A DNA stretch of 64,000 nt from positions 1-64,000 of the forward strand of contig NZ_JAQQXQ010000003.1 of the NCBI RefSeq assembly GCF_028595285.1. The letters are read 5' to 3'. The position numbers and the translations under genes were made by a program. The notes below the pieces were generated by a model. It worked only from the letters and a program-made list of their open reading frames with translations, had not been told where the DNA came from and made no database searches. Source of the stretch: Erythrobacter fulvus (lineage in GTDB: Bacteria; Pseudomonadota; Alphaproteobacteria; Sphingomonadales; Sphingomonadaceae). Each line of letters starts with the position of its first letter. Position 1 is the stretch's first letter. Below are positions 35,025 to 44,261 of the stretch, piece by piece.

Positions 35025-35882
35025 CTAGGCGGCTTTCGCGGCTAGCATCATTGCTCCGGTGATTCCTGCATCATCGCCGTAATGCGGACGGATGACGCGG
35101 TGGCGGTCGCCGCCAGGTAGATAGCCCGCGCCAAGCTGCGCAGTGCGTTCGGCAATGCGTTCGACCAGACCTTGCGTCTTGGCCACGCCGCCACCGATCA
35201 CCACCCGCTCCGCCGCCAATGTGGCGAACAGCATGTGGCAGGCTTGTGCGACATAATCGGCGATGATCGCGTGCGCGGGATGATCCTGTGGCAGTTCCGA
35301 AAGCGATGCGCCCCAGCGGGCCTTGATCGCTGGCCCGCTGGCAAGCCCTTCGAGGCAGTCGCCATGATGCGGGCAGATGCCGGGAAAGTCGCGGTCCTCG
35401 GCATGTCGGCGCGGGTAGATATGGCCCATTTCCGGGTGCGCGATGCCGTGCACAGGCCTGCCGTCGAGCACCAGTCCGCCGCCGATCCCTGTGCCGATGG
35501 TGAGATAGGCGAGGCTGCGGCAACCCTGCGCTTCGGCCGCGGCATATTCCGCCAGCGCGGCTGCGCCCACATCGGTGTCGAAACCCACCGGCACGCCCAG
35601 GCGATCTGTGAAGAAACCGGCGATGTCGCAATCCGTCCAACCAGGCTTGGGCGTATTGGTGATGTGCCCCCAGCCGACCGAAGCGGGATCGAGCGCGACC
35701 GGACCGAAGCTGCCGATGCCCAGCGCGTCGATCCGCCCTTGCGTGTCGAACCACGCCGCTGCTGCGGCAAGAGTGGTCGCCGGATCGCGGGTCGGGATCG
35801 TATGGCGCGCAGCAATGGTATCGGGGGATGGCCCCACCGCCAGCACGAACTTGGTCCCCCCTGCCTCGATCGCGCCCAGCAT
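35025..35882 (-). CDS. ROK-family fructokinase
   Basis: A 285-residue sugar kinase. The ATP-binding start EAGGTKFVLAV, the ROK signature (LTIGTGIGGGLVLDG) and HPEMGHI are present. The zinc motif CPHHGDCLEGLASGPA is the version typical of fructokinases. It should phosphorylate fructose released by the adjacent GH68 enzyme. The ATG at 35882 shares one base with the stop of that gene (TGATG), so both are coupled. It ends the minus-strand part of the sucrose locus. Confidence 0.9.
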   Translation of the reverse strand: MLGAIEAGGTKFVLAVGPSPDTIAARHTIPTRDPATTLAAAAAWFDTQGRIDALGIGSFGPVALDPASVGWGHITNTPKPGWTDCDIAGFFTDRLGVPVGFDTDVGAAALAEYAAAEAQGCRSLAYLTIGTGIGGGLVLDGRPVHGIAHPEMGHIYPRRHAEDRDFPGICPHHGDCLEGLASGPAIKARWGASLSELPQDHPAHAIIADYVAQACHMLFATLAAERVVIGGGVAKTQGLVERIAERTAQLGAGYLPGGDRHRVIRPHYGDDAGITGAMMLAAKAA

Positions 35883-36967
35883 CAGAGAGCGGTCTCCGGC
35901 GTTGCAGCATGGATTGTCGCCCGATCGCCATCGAGCTCCAATCGCAGCAACGGTGCGGGCACGCCCCCGAAGCTGCCGTCGGGGAGCATATCGACAAAGC
36001 TGCACACGGTCAGCGAGGCGTCGACATACCAGCTATAGGTCTGCAGCGGGCGGTCGGCGGGATTGGCAAGCACCAGTCCCGTGCCGTTTAGCGGCCGCCA
36101 CGGTCCGGCCATGCTGTCCGCCACCATCCCGTAGAGCCCCCCCGGTGCATCGCGCAGTTCCGGCGCGAAAGTCGCGGTCTGCGTCGACCAGAAAGCGTAG
36201 TAATGTTTCACGTGAAACACCAGATGGGCCCGTTCCAGCTCGTTGTTGACGCCTTCCGAATGGAGACACGGCGGGGCGAGGGCCCACCCTGAAGGCCCCT
36301 TGCGCGCCAAACCGAAGGCACCGTTGAAGGCGCTGTCCGATCCGGCAAGCGAGGCGGTGAAGGCGAGATATTCGGTGCCGTCGGCGGGATCGCGGAACCA
36401 TGCCGGGTCCCGGAACGCCTTGATTGTTCCGGGTGCCCCGTCATGCGCGTCGGCAGGCATGTAGAACGTGCCGTAACCTTCGATCAGCGGCTTTGGATCA
36501 GACCAGCCGTGCGGCAGGCCATCGTCGCCGATCCGGGCGGATGCCGCCCACAATTCCTGCTGGTAACCGCCAGCCTTCATGCTCGTGCCTGCGGCGGTGA
36601 AGAACAGCGTCAGCATCCCGTCATCAAGCAGCGCGGAGCCTGCCCATTCGCGTTCGTAAGGAACGGCGAAATCCGGCAGGGCGGGGCCGAGATCGCGCCA
36701 GTCATCGCCGCGCCGTTCGATCAGGTGGATCTTCGCCTCGAAATGGCGCAGTGCCGGGTCGCCGCGGTCGGGCGCGGTCAGGGCCATCCACAATTGGCGT
36801 CCTGCGATCACGGTCCGCGCACCGTGTGCATCCTGCACCGGCCACATATCCCAGTAGAGCCTGCCCGGATCGAGCCGCGAGCGGTCGGGCGCCGTCACCG
36901 GCGGGATCGTCACCGCGGCTTCCCGCGTGATCGCGCGCACATGCTCGGCTCTCCAGACGCTCGTCAT
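35882..36967 (-). CDS. GH68-family fructosyltransferase/sucrose hydrolase, no signal peptide
   Basis: A 361-residue five-bladed propeller of glycoside hydrolase family 68 (levansucrase group). The nucleophile Asp is in YWDMWPVQ (D40), the transition-state stabiliser in RDP (D187) and the acid/base Glu in NNELERAH (E245). The C-terminal part GPWRPLNGTGLVLANP also fits the family. Unlike most secreted levansucrases it has no signal peptide and is short, so it probably cleaves imported sucrose in the cytoplasm. Its neighbours are fructokinase, a sugar importer, a TonB receptor and a LacI regulator. Hydrolysis rather than polymer formation is inferred. Confidence 0.87.
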   Translation of the reverse strand: MTSVWRAEHVRAITREAAVTIPPVTAPDRSRLDPGRLYWDMWPVQDAHGARTVIAGRQLWMALTAPDRGDPALRHFEAKIHLIERRGDDWRDLGPALPDFAVPYEREWAGSALLDDGMLTLFFTAAGTSMKAGGYQQELWAASARIGDDGLPHGWSDPKPLIEGYGTFYMPADAHDGAPGTIKAFRDPAWFRDPADGTEYLAFTASLAGSDSAFNGAFGLARKGPSGWALAPPCLHSEGVNNELERAHLVFHVKHYYAFWSTQTATFAPELRDAPGGLYGMVADSMAGPWRPLNGTGLVLANPADRPLQTYSWYVDASLTVCSFVDMLPDGSFGGVPAPLLRLELDGDRATIHAATPETAL

Positions 36968-37003
36968 GACAGCAGTCTATCCCGTTTATGAATTCGAAAA
37001 AGG

Positions 37004-37045
37004 GGGCTGGCCGCCCAGCAAGGGGGGAGAGCAGGCGGCCAGCCC
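37004..37045 (-). terminator. Rho-independent terminator of the TonB receptor gene
   Basis: A perfect 12-bp stem (37004-37015 with 37034-37045; GGGCTGGCCGCC and its complement) with an 18-base loop. In the minus direction it is followed by CC and five T (A-run at 36997-37001). It lies just downstream of the receptor stop at 37066 and before the GH68 start. Confidence 0.8.
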
Positions 37046-37065
37046 TTGGTTTGCGATGCGGACGA

Positions 37066-39531
37066 TCAGAAGTCGAAGCGCACCGAAGCCAGTACCGTCC
37101 GTCCCGCGATCGATCGAGCGCGCACGATGCCGTTGGCCGGAATGGAACCTTCCTCCGCCTCGGTGAAACCGGTGGCGTTGAACAGGTTGGTGGCATTGAG
37201 GCCCAGCTCGATCCGATCGATCGGGCGGAAGGCAAGGAAGGCGTTCACCTGCGCAAAGGCAGGCAGCTTCAGTTGGTTGGAATCCTGCGTGAAGCTGTCG
37301 GTGGTGCCGACGATATTCGCGCCCACCGTGAAGGCGTCCTGTTCGTATTGTGCAGTTGCCTGATAGACCAGATCTGCCTGACGGCGCGGACGATTGCCCA
37401 GCACTGTCGCATCGAGCGCATCCTTGATTTCCGCGTCGGTCCAGGTTGCACCTGCCGACAGGCTGAAGGGGCCGGTACGGTAGGAGCCTTCCAGCTCTAG
37501 GCCGAATGCCTCATAGGTGGTATCGAACAGCACGACCGGCGCGATGTCGACATTGGTTTCGGCCGTTTCGGCATAGAAACCGGTGGCATAGACTGCCAGC
37601 CCGCCGGACTGATACTTCAGGCCCGCTTCCAGCTGGTCGACCCGTGCGACAACGCCCGCATCGCCGCCCGGCAGACTGCCGTCGACGGTGCTGACCGCAG
37701 GCGAGAACAGGCTGCGATCGGCAGTGTGGCGGCCGCCCTGACTATAGCGAGCGAAGATGCCCAGATCATCGGTCAGCAGGTAGTTCGCGCCGAGCGAGAA
37801 GCTGAAATAGTCGAAGTCGTAATTGACCGGACGGGCATTGCCGAGCGGCAACACACTGGTCTGCGCTTCGGCCGGGCTGATGGCCCCGTCATTGTCGAAA
37901 TCGAAGCTGGTCAGCCCGATGCCGAAGCCGCTGTCGGCCCCGGTGATCGTCCCGCTGGCATCGCCGAAATCGTAGCGGATGCTGGCGTCCAGGGTCAGCC
38001 GGTCGAGTTCGACAGAAAGCGACGCGAAGGGCGCATAGGTGCTGTAGTCGACGTCGTAATTGCGACGGCAGCAATTGCCGAAGAAGCTTGCGCCGAAGCC
38101 GACCGTGCCGTTCTGGGTGACGAGATCGCCGCCCGCGTCACGAATGTCGACCAGCACGGCATTGCCGTCGCCCTCGACCGTCTGGACGTGGCTGGTCCAC
38201 AGCCAGTCGGTATCGATCGACTGGCGCGAAAGGTAGAAGCCGGTGGTAAAATTGGCCGAGCCGCCGCCGAAATCGAATTCCTTGTTGATGCGGAAATCAT
38301 TGGTGACGTTGTCGAGACTGTTGAGCCGGACGTTGAACACGACGACATTGGCGAGCAGGCCGTTGCCGCCGATGGTGGCCGGGTTGGCGACCCCGCCGGC
38401 GTTCGGCCCGGTGGCGAAGCTGATCGTCGAGCCCGCGCCGCCGATGGCGTTGGCGATGTCCTGCGCGGCGCCGGCCCCGGCCGGGAAGGGCGACTGGAAG
38501 CTGCCCGAATTGTCGGCAAAGCGGAAACGGTTGGTCAGCGTCCAGCCGCCGCCCACGTCGATCTCGCTCTCGATCCCGAAGGCGAGGCTCTTGACCGAAA
38601 GCCCGTCACGGAAATCGTAACGCGCCGGATTGTTCGCCCCATCGAGCGTTACCGCCGGGGTCAGGAACGGGCTGTAAAGCGAATCCGTGCGCGGGTCGAA
38701 GCCGGGGATCGCGTTGTAATCGGGGTTGGCATTGGTGCCGCCGACGAACACCGGCTGCGGCAGGATCGTCGGGGTCTTGTCGTCGAGATACTTGGCCGAC
38801 AGACGCACGTAACCGCCGTCGAAGCTTTTGGTGATGTTGGCCTTGATCTGGCCGCCGTCATAGCCGTTGTAGCCGATGTCGCGCGGGCCTTCGCCGGTGC
38901 GGTAGAAGCCGCCGATGTGGAAGGTCAGATCATCGGCCAGCGGCGCACCGTAATCGAAATCGAGCCGGTAGCTTTCGAAATCGAGCCCGACACTTCCCTG
39001 GATCGCGCCGCCTTCGCGCTCACCGGTCTTGGAGATGAAGTTGATGACCGCGCCCGGCGCGTTGGAAGCGAAGGTCGAGGCCGAGCCGCCGCGCACCGCT
39101 TCGACCCGTGCGACAGAACGGTCGGCGCGCAGGAAGTTGTCGGCATTGCCGAAGATGATGTCGCCGAATTCGAGGATCGGCAGGCCGTCTTCCTGCAGCT
39201 GGATATAGCGCGCACCGCCGGTCGACACCGGAATACCGCGCACCGCGATATTGGCGTTGCCTTCGCCGCCTGAGGCTTCGGAACGGATGCCGGGGATTTG
39301 GCGGATCAGGTCGGCCGATGACGGTGCGGCGAGATTGGCGATGGTGTCCGCGCCGATGGTGCTGACCGAGACCGAGCTTTCGATCCGGTTCTGCCCGCGG
39401 GCCACAGCGGTGACGATGATTTCATTGCCTTCGGCTGCGGCCGAATCGCTGACGGTCTCGTCCTGGGCAAAGGCCGGGCTCATCAGGCTGCACAGGGCTG
39501 CACTGGCGCAAAGCGCGTGACGCAATTTCAT
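37066..39531 (-). CDS. TonB-dependent receptor of the sucrose locus
   Basis: An 821-residue outer membrane receptor. A signal peptide (HALCASAALCSLMSPAFA) is followed by a TonB-box-like EIIVTAVARG near residues 37-46. The plug domain contains DLIRQIPGIRSEAS and VEAVRGGSASTFASNAPGAVINFISKTGE. A long barrel ends in the aromatic SVRFDF. It should take up sucrose or another fructoside across the outer membrane. The ATG at 39531 follows GAGGAGAG. It is transcribed divergently from the MFS transporter, with two LacI-type operators between them, and is followed by a strong terminator, so GH68 and fructokinase may be a separate unit. Confidence 0.9.
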   Translation of the reverse strand: MKLRHALCASAALCSLMSPAFAQDETVSDSAAAEGNEIIVTAVARGQNRIESSVSVSTIGADTIANLAAPSSADLIRQIPGIRSEASGGEGNANIAVRGIPVSTGGARYIQLQEDGLPILEFGDIIFGNADNFLRADRSVARVEAVRGGSASTFASNAPGAVINFISKTGEREGGAIQGSVGLDFESYRLDFDYGAPLADDLTFHIGGFYRTGEGPRDIGYNGYDGGQIKANITKSFDGGYVRLSAKYLDDKTPTILPQPVFVGGTNANPDYNAIPGFDPRTDSLYSPFLTPAVTLDGANNPARYDFRDGLSVKSLAFGIESEIDVGGGWTLTNRFRFADNSGSFQSPFPAGAGAAQDIANAIGGAGSTISFATGPNAGGVANPATIGGNGLLANVVVFNVRLNSLDNVTNDFRINKEFDFGGGSANFTTGFYLSRQSIDTDWLWTSHVQTVEGDGNAVLVDIRDAGGDLVTQNGTVGFGASFFGNCCRRNYDVDYSTYAPFASLSVELDRLTLDASIRYDFGDASGTITGADSGFGIGLTSFDFDNDGAISPAEAQTSVLPLGNARPVNYDFDYFSFSLGANYLLTDDLGIFARYSQGGRHTADRSLFSPAVSTVDGSLPGGDAGVVARVDQLEAGLKYQSGGLAVYATGFYAETAETNVDIAPVVLFDTTYEAFGLELEGSYRTGPFSLSAGATWTDAEIKDALDATVLGNRPRRQADLVYQATAQYEQDAFTVGANIVGTTDSFTQDSNQLKLPAFAQVNAFLAFRPIDRIELGLNATNLFNATGFTEAEEGSIPANGIVRARSIAGRTVLASVRFDF

Positions 39532-39587
39532 GATCTCTCTCCTCTCGGGTTCGCGCTTCTCTGGCGACGACGACGGTATGCCTAACG

Positions 39588-39609
39588 CTGTTGCAAACGT
39601 TTGCAACAG
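39588..39609. promoter_or_regulatory. LacI-type operator 1 (22-bp perfect palindrome)
   Basis: TTGCAAACGTTTGCAA at 39591-39606 is a perfect palindrome and is extended by CTG/CAG on both sides. The central ACGT and TGCAAACG halves are typical of LacI/GalR-family sites. It lies 57 bases before the receptor start. Confidence 0.88.
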
Positions 39610-39614
39610 GAATC

Positions 39615-39630
39615 TTGCAAACGTTTGCAA
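39615..39630. promoter_or_regulatory. LacI-type operator 2 (16-bp perfect palindrome)
   Basis: A second, identical TTGCAAACGTTTGCAA, 24 bases centre to centre from operator 1 and 78 bases before the transporter start. The LacI-family gene at 41039 is the likely binder of both. Confidence 0.88.
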
Positions 39631-39708
39631 ATTTCCCCCGATCGTGTCACTCCGGTATCGCAGCGTGACGTGACGATTGCGCGCGACGAGAGGATCAGGA
39701 CAAGGCAA

Positions 39709-41037
39709 ATGACGGAAAAACCGCGCCTTTCGCTGTTGCGAATCATAGAGATGAACATCGGCTTCTTCGGTCTGCAGTTTTCTTTCGGGCTGCAACAGGC
39801 CAATATGGGCCCGATTTATGGCTTCCTCGGCGCGGACGAGGCGACCATGCCGCTGTTGTGGCTGGCGGGGCCAATGACCGGCCTGATCATCCAGCCGATC
39901 GTCGGCGCGATGAGTGATCGTACCAGCACCCGCATGGGCCGGCGCACCCCCTATTTCCTGATCGGCGCAGTGATTTGCACCCTGTCGCTGTTCGCCATGC
40001 CCTATTCGAGCACCTTGTGGATGGCGGCGAGCCTGTTGTGGATCCTCGATGCGGGCAACAACATCACGATGGAGCCCTACCGCGCCTACGTGGCCGACCG
40101 CCTAGCAGCCGATCAGCGTTCGACCGGATTCCTGACCCAGAGCGCCTTTACCGGGCTGGCCCAGACCCTGTCCTATCTCGCGCCGTCGCTGCTCACCGCT
40201 TTCGTCGCGCGCGATGTGCTGGATGCCAACGGCATTCCGGTGATCGTCCGCATTGCTTTCGTCATCGGCGCGATCCTGTCGATCTCCACCATCGTGTGGT
40301 CGGTATGGCGGGTGCCGGAACTGCCGCTTGATGCGGGCGAGCAACTCGAATTGGCGAGCAAACCGCTCACCGCAAGCGCAACGATTGCCGAAATCCGCGA
40401 CGCTATCCGCGAAATGCCGCGCCCTATGAAGCAGCTCGCCGGCGCCATGTTGTGCCAATGGTATGCGATGTTCGCCTATTGGCAGTACATCACCTTCGCT
40501 GTCGGCCGCAGCCTTTACGATACCAGCGATCCGGCCAGCGCCGCGTTCCGCGAAGCGACCTTGACCACCCAGCAGGCGGGCGCGCTTTACAATTTCATCG
40601 CATTCCTTGGCGCGCTGGCGCTGATACCGGTGGTGAAGCGCTTTGGTGCCCGCCACGTCCATGCTGTCTGCCTCGCGGCCTCGGGGGCGGCAATGCTGAT
40701 GATCCCCGGTGTATCGACGCCGGCGGCGCTGTTTGTGCTGATGCTGGGTATCGGCATCGGCTGGGCCGGGATGATGGGCAACACCTATGTCATGCTCGCC
40801 GACTGCATCCCGCCGCGGCGCAACCGCATTTATATGGGCATCTTCAACCTGTTCATCGTCATTCCGATGCTGATCCAGACGCTTACCATGCCGCTGATCT
40901 ACCGCCCGCTGCTTGGCGGAGATCCGCGCCACGTGCTGATGCTGGGCGGCGTCTTGATGCTGGCGGGTGCGCTGGCTACCCTGATGGTTGATGCGGGTCA
41001 CCGGCACCCGCGCGAACAGGGGCTGGCAACGGGCTAG
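39709..41037 (+). CDS. MFS sugar transporter (sucrose-type, SLC45/GPH-like)
   Basis: A 442-residue inner membrane transporter with about twelve hydrophobic helices. It has the loop motif GAMSDRTSTRMGRRTPYFL (between helices 2 and 3), characteristic of sucrose/maltoside transporters of this type, and DAGNNITMEPYRAYVAD. It should import sucrose or another disaccharide together with protons. The ATG at 39709 follows CAAGG. One base separates its stop from the LacI gene, so both form an operon controlled by the palindromes upstream. Confidence 0.88.
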   Translation: MTEKPRLSLLRIIEMNIGFFGLQFSFGLQQANMGPIYGFLGADEATMPLLWLAGPMTGLIIQPIVGAMSDRTSTRMGRRTPYFLIGAVICTLSLFAMPYSSTLWMAASLLWILDAGNNITMEPYRAYVADRLAADQRSTGFLTQSAFTGLAQTLSYLAPSLLTAFVARDVLDANGIPVIVRIAFVIGAILSISTIVWSVWRVPELPLDAGEQLELASKPLTASATIAEIRDAIREMPRPMKQLAGAMLCQWYAMFAYWQYITFAVGRSLYDTSDPASAAFREATLTTQQAGALYNFIAFLGALALIPVVKRFGARHVHAVCLAASGAAMLMIPGVSTPAALFVLMLGIGIGWAGMMGNTYVMLADCIPPRRNRIYMGIFNLFIVIPMLIQTLTMPLIYRPLLGGDPRHVLMLGGVLMLAGALATLMVDAGHRHPREQGLATG

Positions 41038-41038
41038 A

Positions 41039-42067
41039 ATGTCGACAGACAACGAGCGGACCCCTCGCGGGACTGTGCGCACGATTACCGATCTTGCGCG
41101 GATCGCCGGGGTTTCCCCCGGCACGGTGTCGCGCGCGCTCGCCGGCAAGAGCCTTGTCAACACCAAGACCCGCGAGAAGATCGAGGCGATTGCCCGCGAG
41201 CACGGCTTCCGTCCCAACCAGATGGCAAGCGGGCTGCGCCGTCAGAAGACCGGGGTGATCGGTGTTGTCATCCCGCTCGGCCACGATACCCGCCAGCAGA
41301 TTTCCGACAGTTTCTTCATGACCTTGCTCGGATACCTGGCCGACGAGCTGACGCGCGAGGGTTACGATCTGATGCTGCGCCGCGTGGTGCCGGAAACCGA
41401 TGCCGACTGGCTCGACCGGTTCATCGGTTCGGGTATGATCGACGGCGTGATCGTGATCGGTCAGTCCGACCAGTTCGACAGGATCGAGGATGTCGCCGAC
41501 GGCTATCTGCCGATGGTTGTCTGGGGCAATCATACCGAAGGGCAGCGCCACTGCGTTGTCGGCACCGACAACCGCCTTGGCGGCAGGTTGGCGGCAGAGC
41601 GCCTGATCGCCGCGGGGGCAAGCCGCCTTGCTTTCCTTGGTGATACCAAGCCGATGGAATTTGCTGCGCGCTATGCCGGGGCGCAGGATATCGCCGCGCG
41701 CATGGGCGTACCGATCGTCGCACTGCCGACCCACCTTTCGCCCGATCACGCGGGCGAGGAAATCGCGCGGCACCTCGGCGATCACGCAGGGAACATCGAC
41801 GGCATATTCGCCGCGACCGACACACTCGCCGCGCTATGCCTCACCGCGCTGCGCGAACGCGGGATCGCTGTGCCGGACGACATGCGGCTCGTCGGTTTCG
41901 ACGATTTGCCAATCGCGCGCCAGACTGTCCCGCCGCTCACCACCGTGCGTCAGGACATTGCCGCAGGCGCGCGCGGGCTGGTCGATCTGCTGTTGCGGCG
42001 GTTGGCGGGGGAGAGCACGGAAAGCCTTGTTCTGCCCCCGAACCTCGTCATCCGCCAGTCGGCCTGA
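41039..42067 (+). CDS. LacI-family regulator of the sucrose locus
   Basis: A 342-residue LacI/GalR regulator. The helix-turn-helix (ITDLARIAGVSPGTVSRALAG) is near residues 16-36 and the hinge helix RPNQMASGLRR near 60-70. The periplasmic-binding-protein-like core follows, with GFDDLPIARQTVPPLTTVRQD near the end. It is cotranscribed with the transporter. The two identical palindromes between receptor and transporter are its obvious targets. The ligand is probably sucrose or fructose. Confidence 0.9.
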   Translation: MSTDNERTPRGTVRTITDLARIAGVSPGTVSRALAGKSLVNTKTREKIEAIAREHGFRPNQMASGLRRQKTGVIGVVIPLGHDTRQQISDSFFMTLLGYLADELTREGYDLMLRRVVPETDADWLDRFIGSGMIDGVIVIGQSDQFDRIEDVADGYLPMVVWGNHTEGQRHCVVGTDNRLGGRLAAERLIAAGASRLAFLGDTKPMEFAARYAGAQDIAARMGVPIVALPTHLSPDHAGEEIARHLGDHAGNIDGIFAATDTLAALCLTALRERGIAVPDDMRLVGFDDLPIARQTVPPLTTVRQDIAAGARGLVDLLLRRLAGESTESLVLPPNLVIRQSA

Positions 42068-42073
42068 TGCGGA

Positions 42074-43156
42074 TCACAGGACGTGGGTGTAGTCGATTGT
42101 CTGCGAACCTGCGGGCAGACTGACCAGATCGCCATCATCGCCAAGCCGGATATCGCCGCCGAAGGCTTTACCGGTGCCTTCGAGAAACATGTTCTCGATC
42201 AGCGAGGAGGGCATTGGCGGGATGGTGTGATAATAGACCAGCATCCGCGCCCCGGCGAGGGCGGCGATCCGGGCGGCATCGACCGGATCGGTATGATATC
42301 CTGGAATATCGGCCAGCACCTTGGCGACCGGCTTGGCACCATTTCGCTGGGCTGCCTCTCCCATCGTGGCGATCATGTCCACATCGAGAGCCTCGTGGAA
42401 CATAACGTCCACGCCTTTGGATGCCTCGGCGAAAGCGGGATCGAAGGCGGTATCGCCACTGATTGCGATTGATCGGCCCTTGTAGTCGATGCGGTAGCCA
42501 TAGGCGTCCTTGACTGGGTCGTGCGAGACCCGGATCGCGGTTACGACGAGGTCTCCGTCGCGCAGCACCTCGACGCTGGTGGCACCTTCGGGGATCACGA
42601 TTTCTTCGGGTGCCAAGCCGTAACCCGCCGGATTGGCGACCTCGGGGCCGTGATGTGCGGTGCGATAGCCGCTGTCGATACGGTAGGCGAGATTGAAGCC
42701 CTCGGCGAGTTCGGCGGTGCCCGGCGGGCCGAGCATTGGCAGCGGGACGGCGCGGGCATTGGGCACCCAGCTCTGCACCATGAGTTCGCCAAGCCCGTCG
42801 AAATGGTCGGAATGCAGGTGGGTAAGGAACAGCTTGTCGGTGCGGCCAACCGGAAAGCCCATGCGTCCCAGCACCCGGATGCTGCCGGATCCGACGTCGA
42901 AGATCATCCGCTGCTGGCCCGCGATCACGCCAAGGCACGCCCCCGCACGATCGGGATCGGCCATCGGCGAGCCGGAACCGCAAACATAGACATGGAGACC
43001 ATCCGGAAGCGCCGCGCTGGGATCCCTGCCGAGATTGCGGTCGACCTCGTATTCGAACACCGCCTGTGTCAACGGGCCTTGGGCAACCTTGAAACCCGCG
43101 AAACCTGCGACGGCGATCCCGGCAACGACAAGAGCGAATTTGGCGCTACGCTTCAT
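42074..43156 (-). CDS. Metallo-beta-lactamase-fold hydrolase, exported
   Basis: A 360-residue MBL-fold protein with an N-terminal signal peptide or anchor (residues about 5-25, FALVVAGIAVAGFAGF). The dinuclear zinc motif HLHSDHFDG is near residues 112-120. More ligands are suggested by SHDP and ISGDT. The overall layout resembles RNase Z-like hydrolases, including a group with arylsulfatase activity, but the substrate cannot be assigned. It ends six bases from the convergent LacI gene. The PSD gene on the same strand ends 78 bases before its start. Confidence 0.8.
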   Translation of the reverse strand: MKRSAKFALVVAGIAVAGFAGFKVAQGPLTQAVFEYEVDRNLGRDPSAALPDGLHVYVCGSGSPMADPDRAGACLGVIAGQQRMIFDVGSGSIRVLGRMGFPVGRTDKLFLTHLHSDHFDGLGELMVQSWVPNARAVPLPMLGPPGTAELAEGFNLAYRIDSGYRTAHHGPEVANPAGYGLAPEEIVIPEGATSVEVLRDGDLVVTAIRVSHDPVKDAYGYRIDYKGRSIAISGDTAFDPAFAEASKGVDVMFHEALDVDMIATMGEAAQRNGAKPVAKVLADIPGYHTDPVDAARIAALAGARMLVYYHTIPPMPSSLIENMFLEGTGKAFGGDIRLGDDGDLVSLPAGSQTIDYTHVL

Positions 43157-43234
43157 TGAACAATCCTCCCCTCCAGCCCCTTTTCGGCTCTTTGTTCGCG
43201 CGCGGCAACCGCTGCATCCGGCAGGGCGTCCGCC

Positions 43235-44086
43235 TTAACTCGCGAGCCGCCGTCCGATCGCTTGCCCCATCCGCAGCGCATCGCCCGGCACGAGTTCTTT
43301 CAGCCATTCGACTCGCCCCGGTTCGAACAACAGCACAACCGTAGAGCCGAGGTAGAACCGGCCCATCTCGTCCCCGGCGGCAAAATCATGTGCCGCGGCT
43401 GCGAATTCCTCGCGCACCGGGGCAGGGGCGTGGGTCCGGAAATGATTTCCCCAGACGGTGTCGATCCCCGCGACGATCATCGCTCCGACCATGATGCTGG
43501 CGAAATGCCCGTCCGGCCCATCGAACAGGCACGCCAGCCGCTCGTTGCGGGCGAACAGGCGATCGACCCCTTCGGCCGTCTCCTGATTGACCGAGAACAG
43601 GTCGCCCGGAAGATAGGCGGTCGAATTGAGGCGGCCCGCAGCCGGCATGTGCACGCGGTGGTAATCGCGCGGCGACAGGTAGATCGTCATGAATCGTCCG
43701 CCTTCGAACCGCGCTGCCGCCGCTTCGTCGCTCTCGCCGAGGATTTCCGCCACGCTGTAATCGCGGCCCTTGGCTTGCAGGATGCGTCCGCCGGTAATCG
43801 GCCCGAGCTGGCTGATTGCGCCGTCGGCGGGACTGAGGATGAAGGCATCGGCATCGGCAAGCGGCCGCGCACCGGGCTTTAATTCGCGCGTGAAGAAATC
43901 GTTGAAGCTGGCGAATTGCCCGATCCCGCGTGCCGCCTCGCTCAGATCGACGTTGAAGGCAGCAACAAAGCGCCGGATCAGCTGGTCGCGAAGCCACGGC
44001 TGCTCGCTCGCCGCCAGCGCTCCGGCAAGCCGGGAGAGAGTGTGCTGGGGAACGAGATGCTGGAGCGCGATGAAGGTAGAGGGCAT
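43235..44086 (-). CDS. psd: Phosphatidylserine decarboxylase proenzyme
   Basis: A 283-residue proenzyme of the long (E. coli) type. The self-cleavage motif LGST lies near residues 246-249 ([14 protein letters not shown]), where the Ser becomes the pyruvoyl group. Other marks are [15 protein letters not shown] near the N-terminus, LSPADG, and [13 protein letters not shown]. It makes phosphatidylethanolamine at the inner membrane. The ATG at 44086 fits the family start; upstream in-frame codons read into the divergent operon's leader. No pssA gene is adjacent. Confidence 0.93.
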   Translation of the reverse strand: MPSTFIALQHLVPQHTLSRLAGALAASEQPWLRDQLIRRFVAAFNVDLSEAARGIGQFASFNDFFTRELKPGARPLADADAFILSPADGAISQLGPITGGRILQAKGRDYSVAEILGESDEAAAARFEGGRFMTIYLSPRDYHRVHMPAAGRLNSTAYLPGDLFSVNQETAEGVDRLFARNERLACLFDGPDGHFASIMVGAMIVAGIDTVWGNHFRTHAPAPVREEFAAAAHDFAAGDEMGRFYLGSTVVLLFEPGRVEWLKELVPGDALRMGQAIGRRLAS

Positions 44087-44261
44087 GGGTAGGTTCGCTA
44101 TCGTGGGGAAGGCAGGGCGCGGGTCGTCGTTATCCTTCCCGCTCCCTAGCCCCAAGCCGCCCGTGTCGGCCAGCCGGAAAACAGTACCGCCGGCGAAACC
44201 ACCTGCCGAAAGCCGCCCGCGCACCCTTGCAATCCCGCGCGCCTCGGACGACACCCGCGCC

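Noticed and set aside
42074..43156. Calling the MBL-fold protein an arylsulfatase of the AtsA type
   Set aside because: The fold and zinc motif agree with several MBL groups; nothing in the sequence ties it to sulfate esters and it is far from the sulfatase operon.
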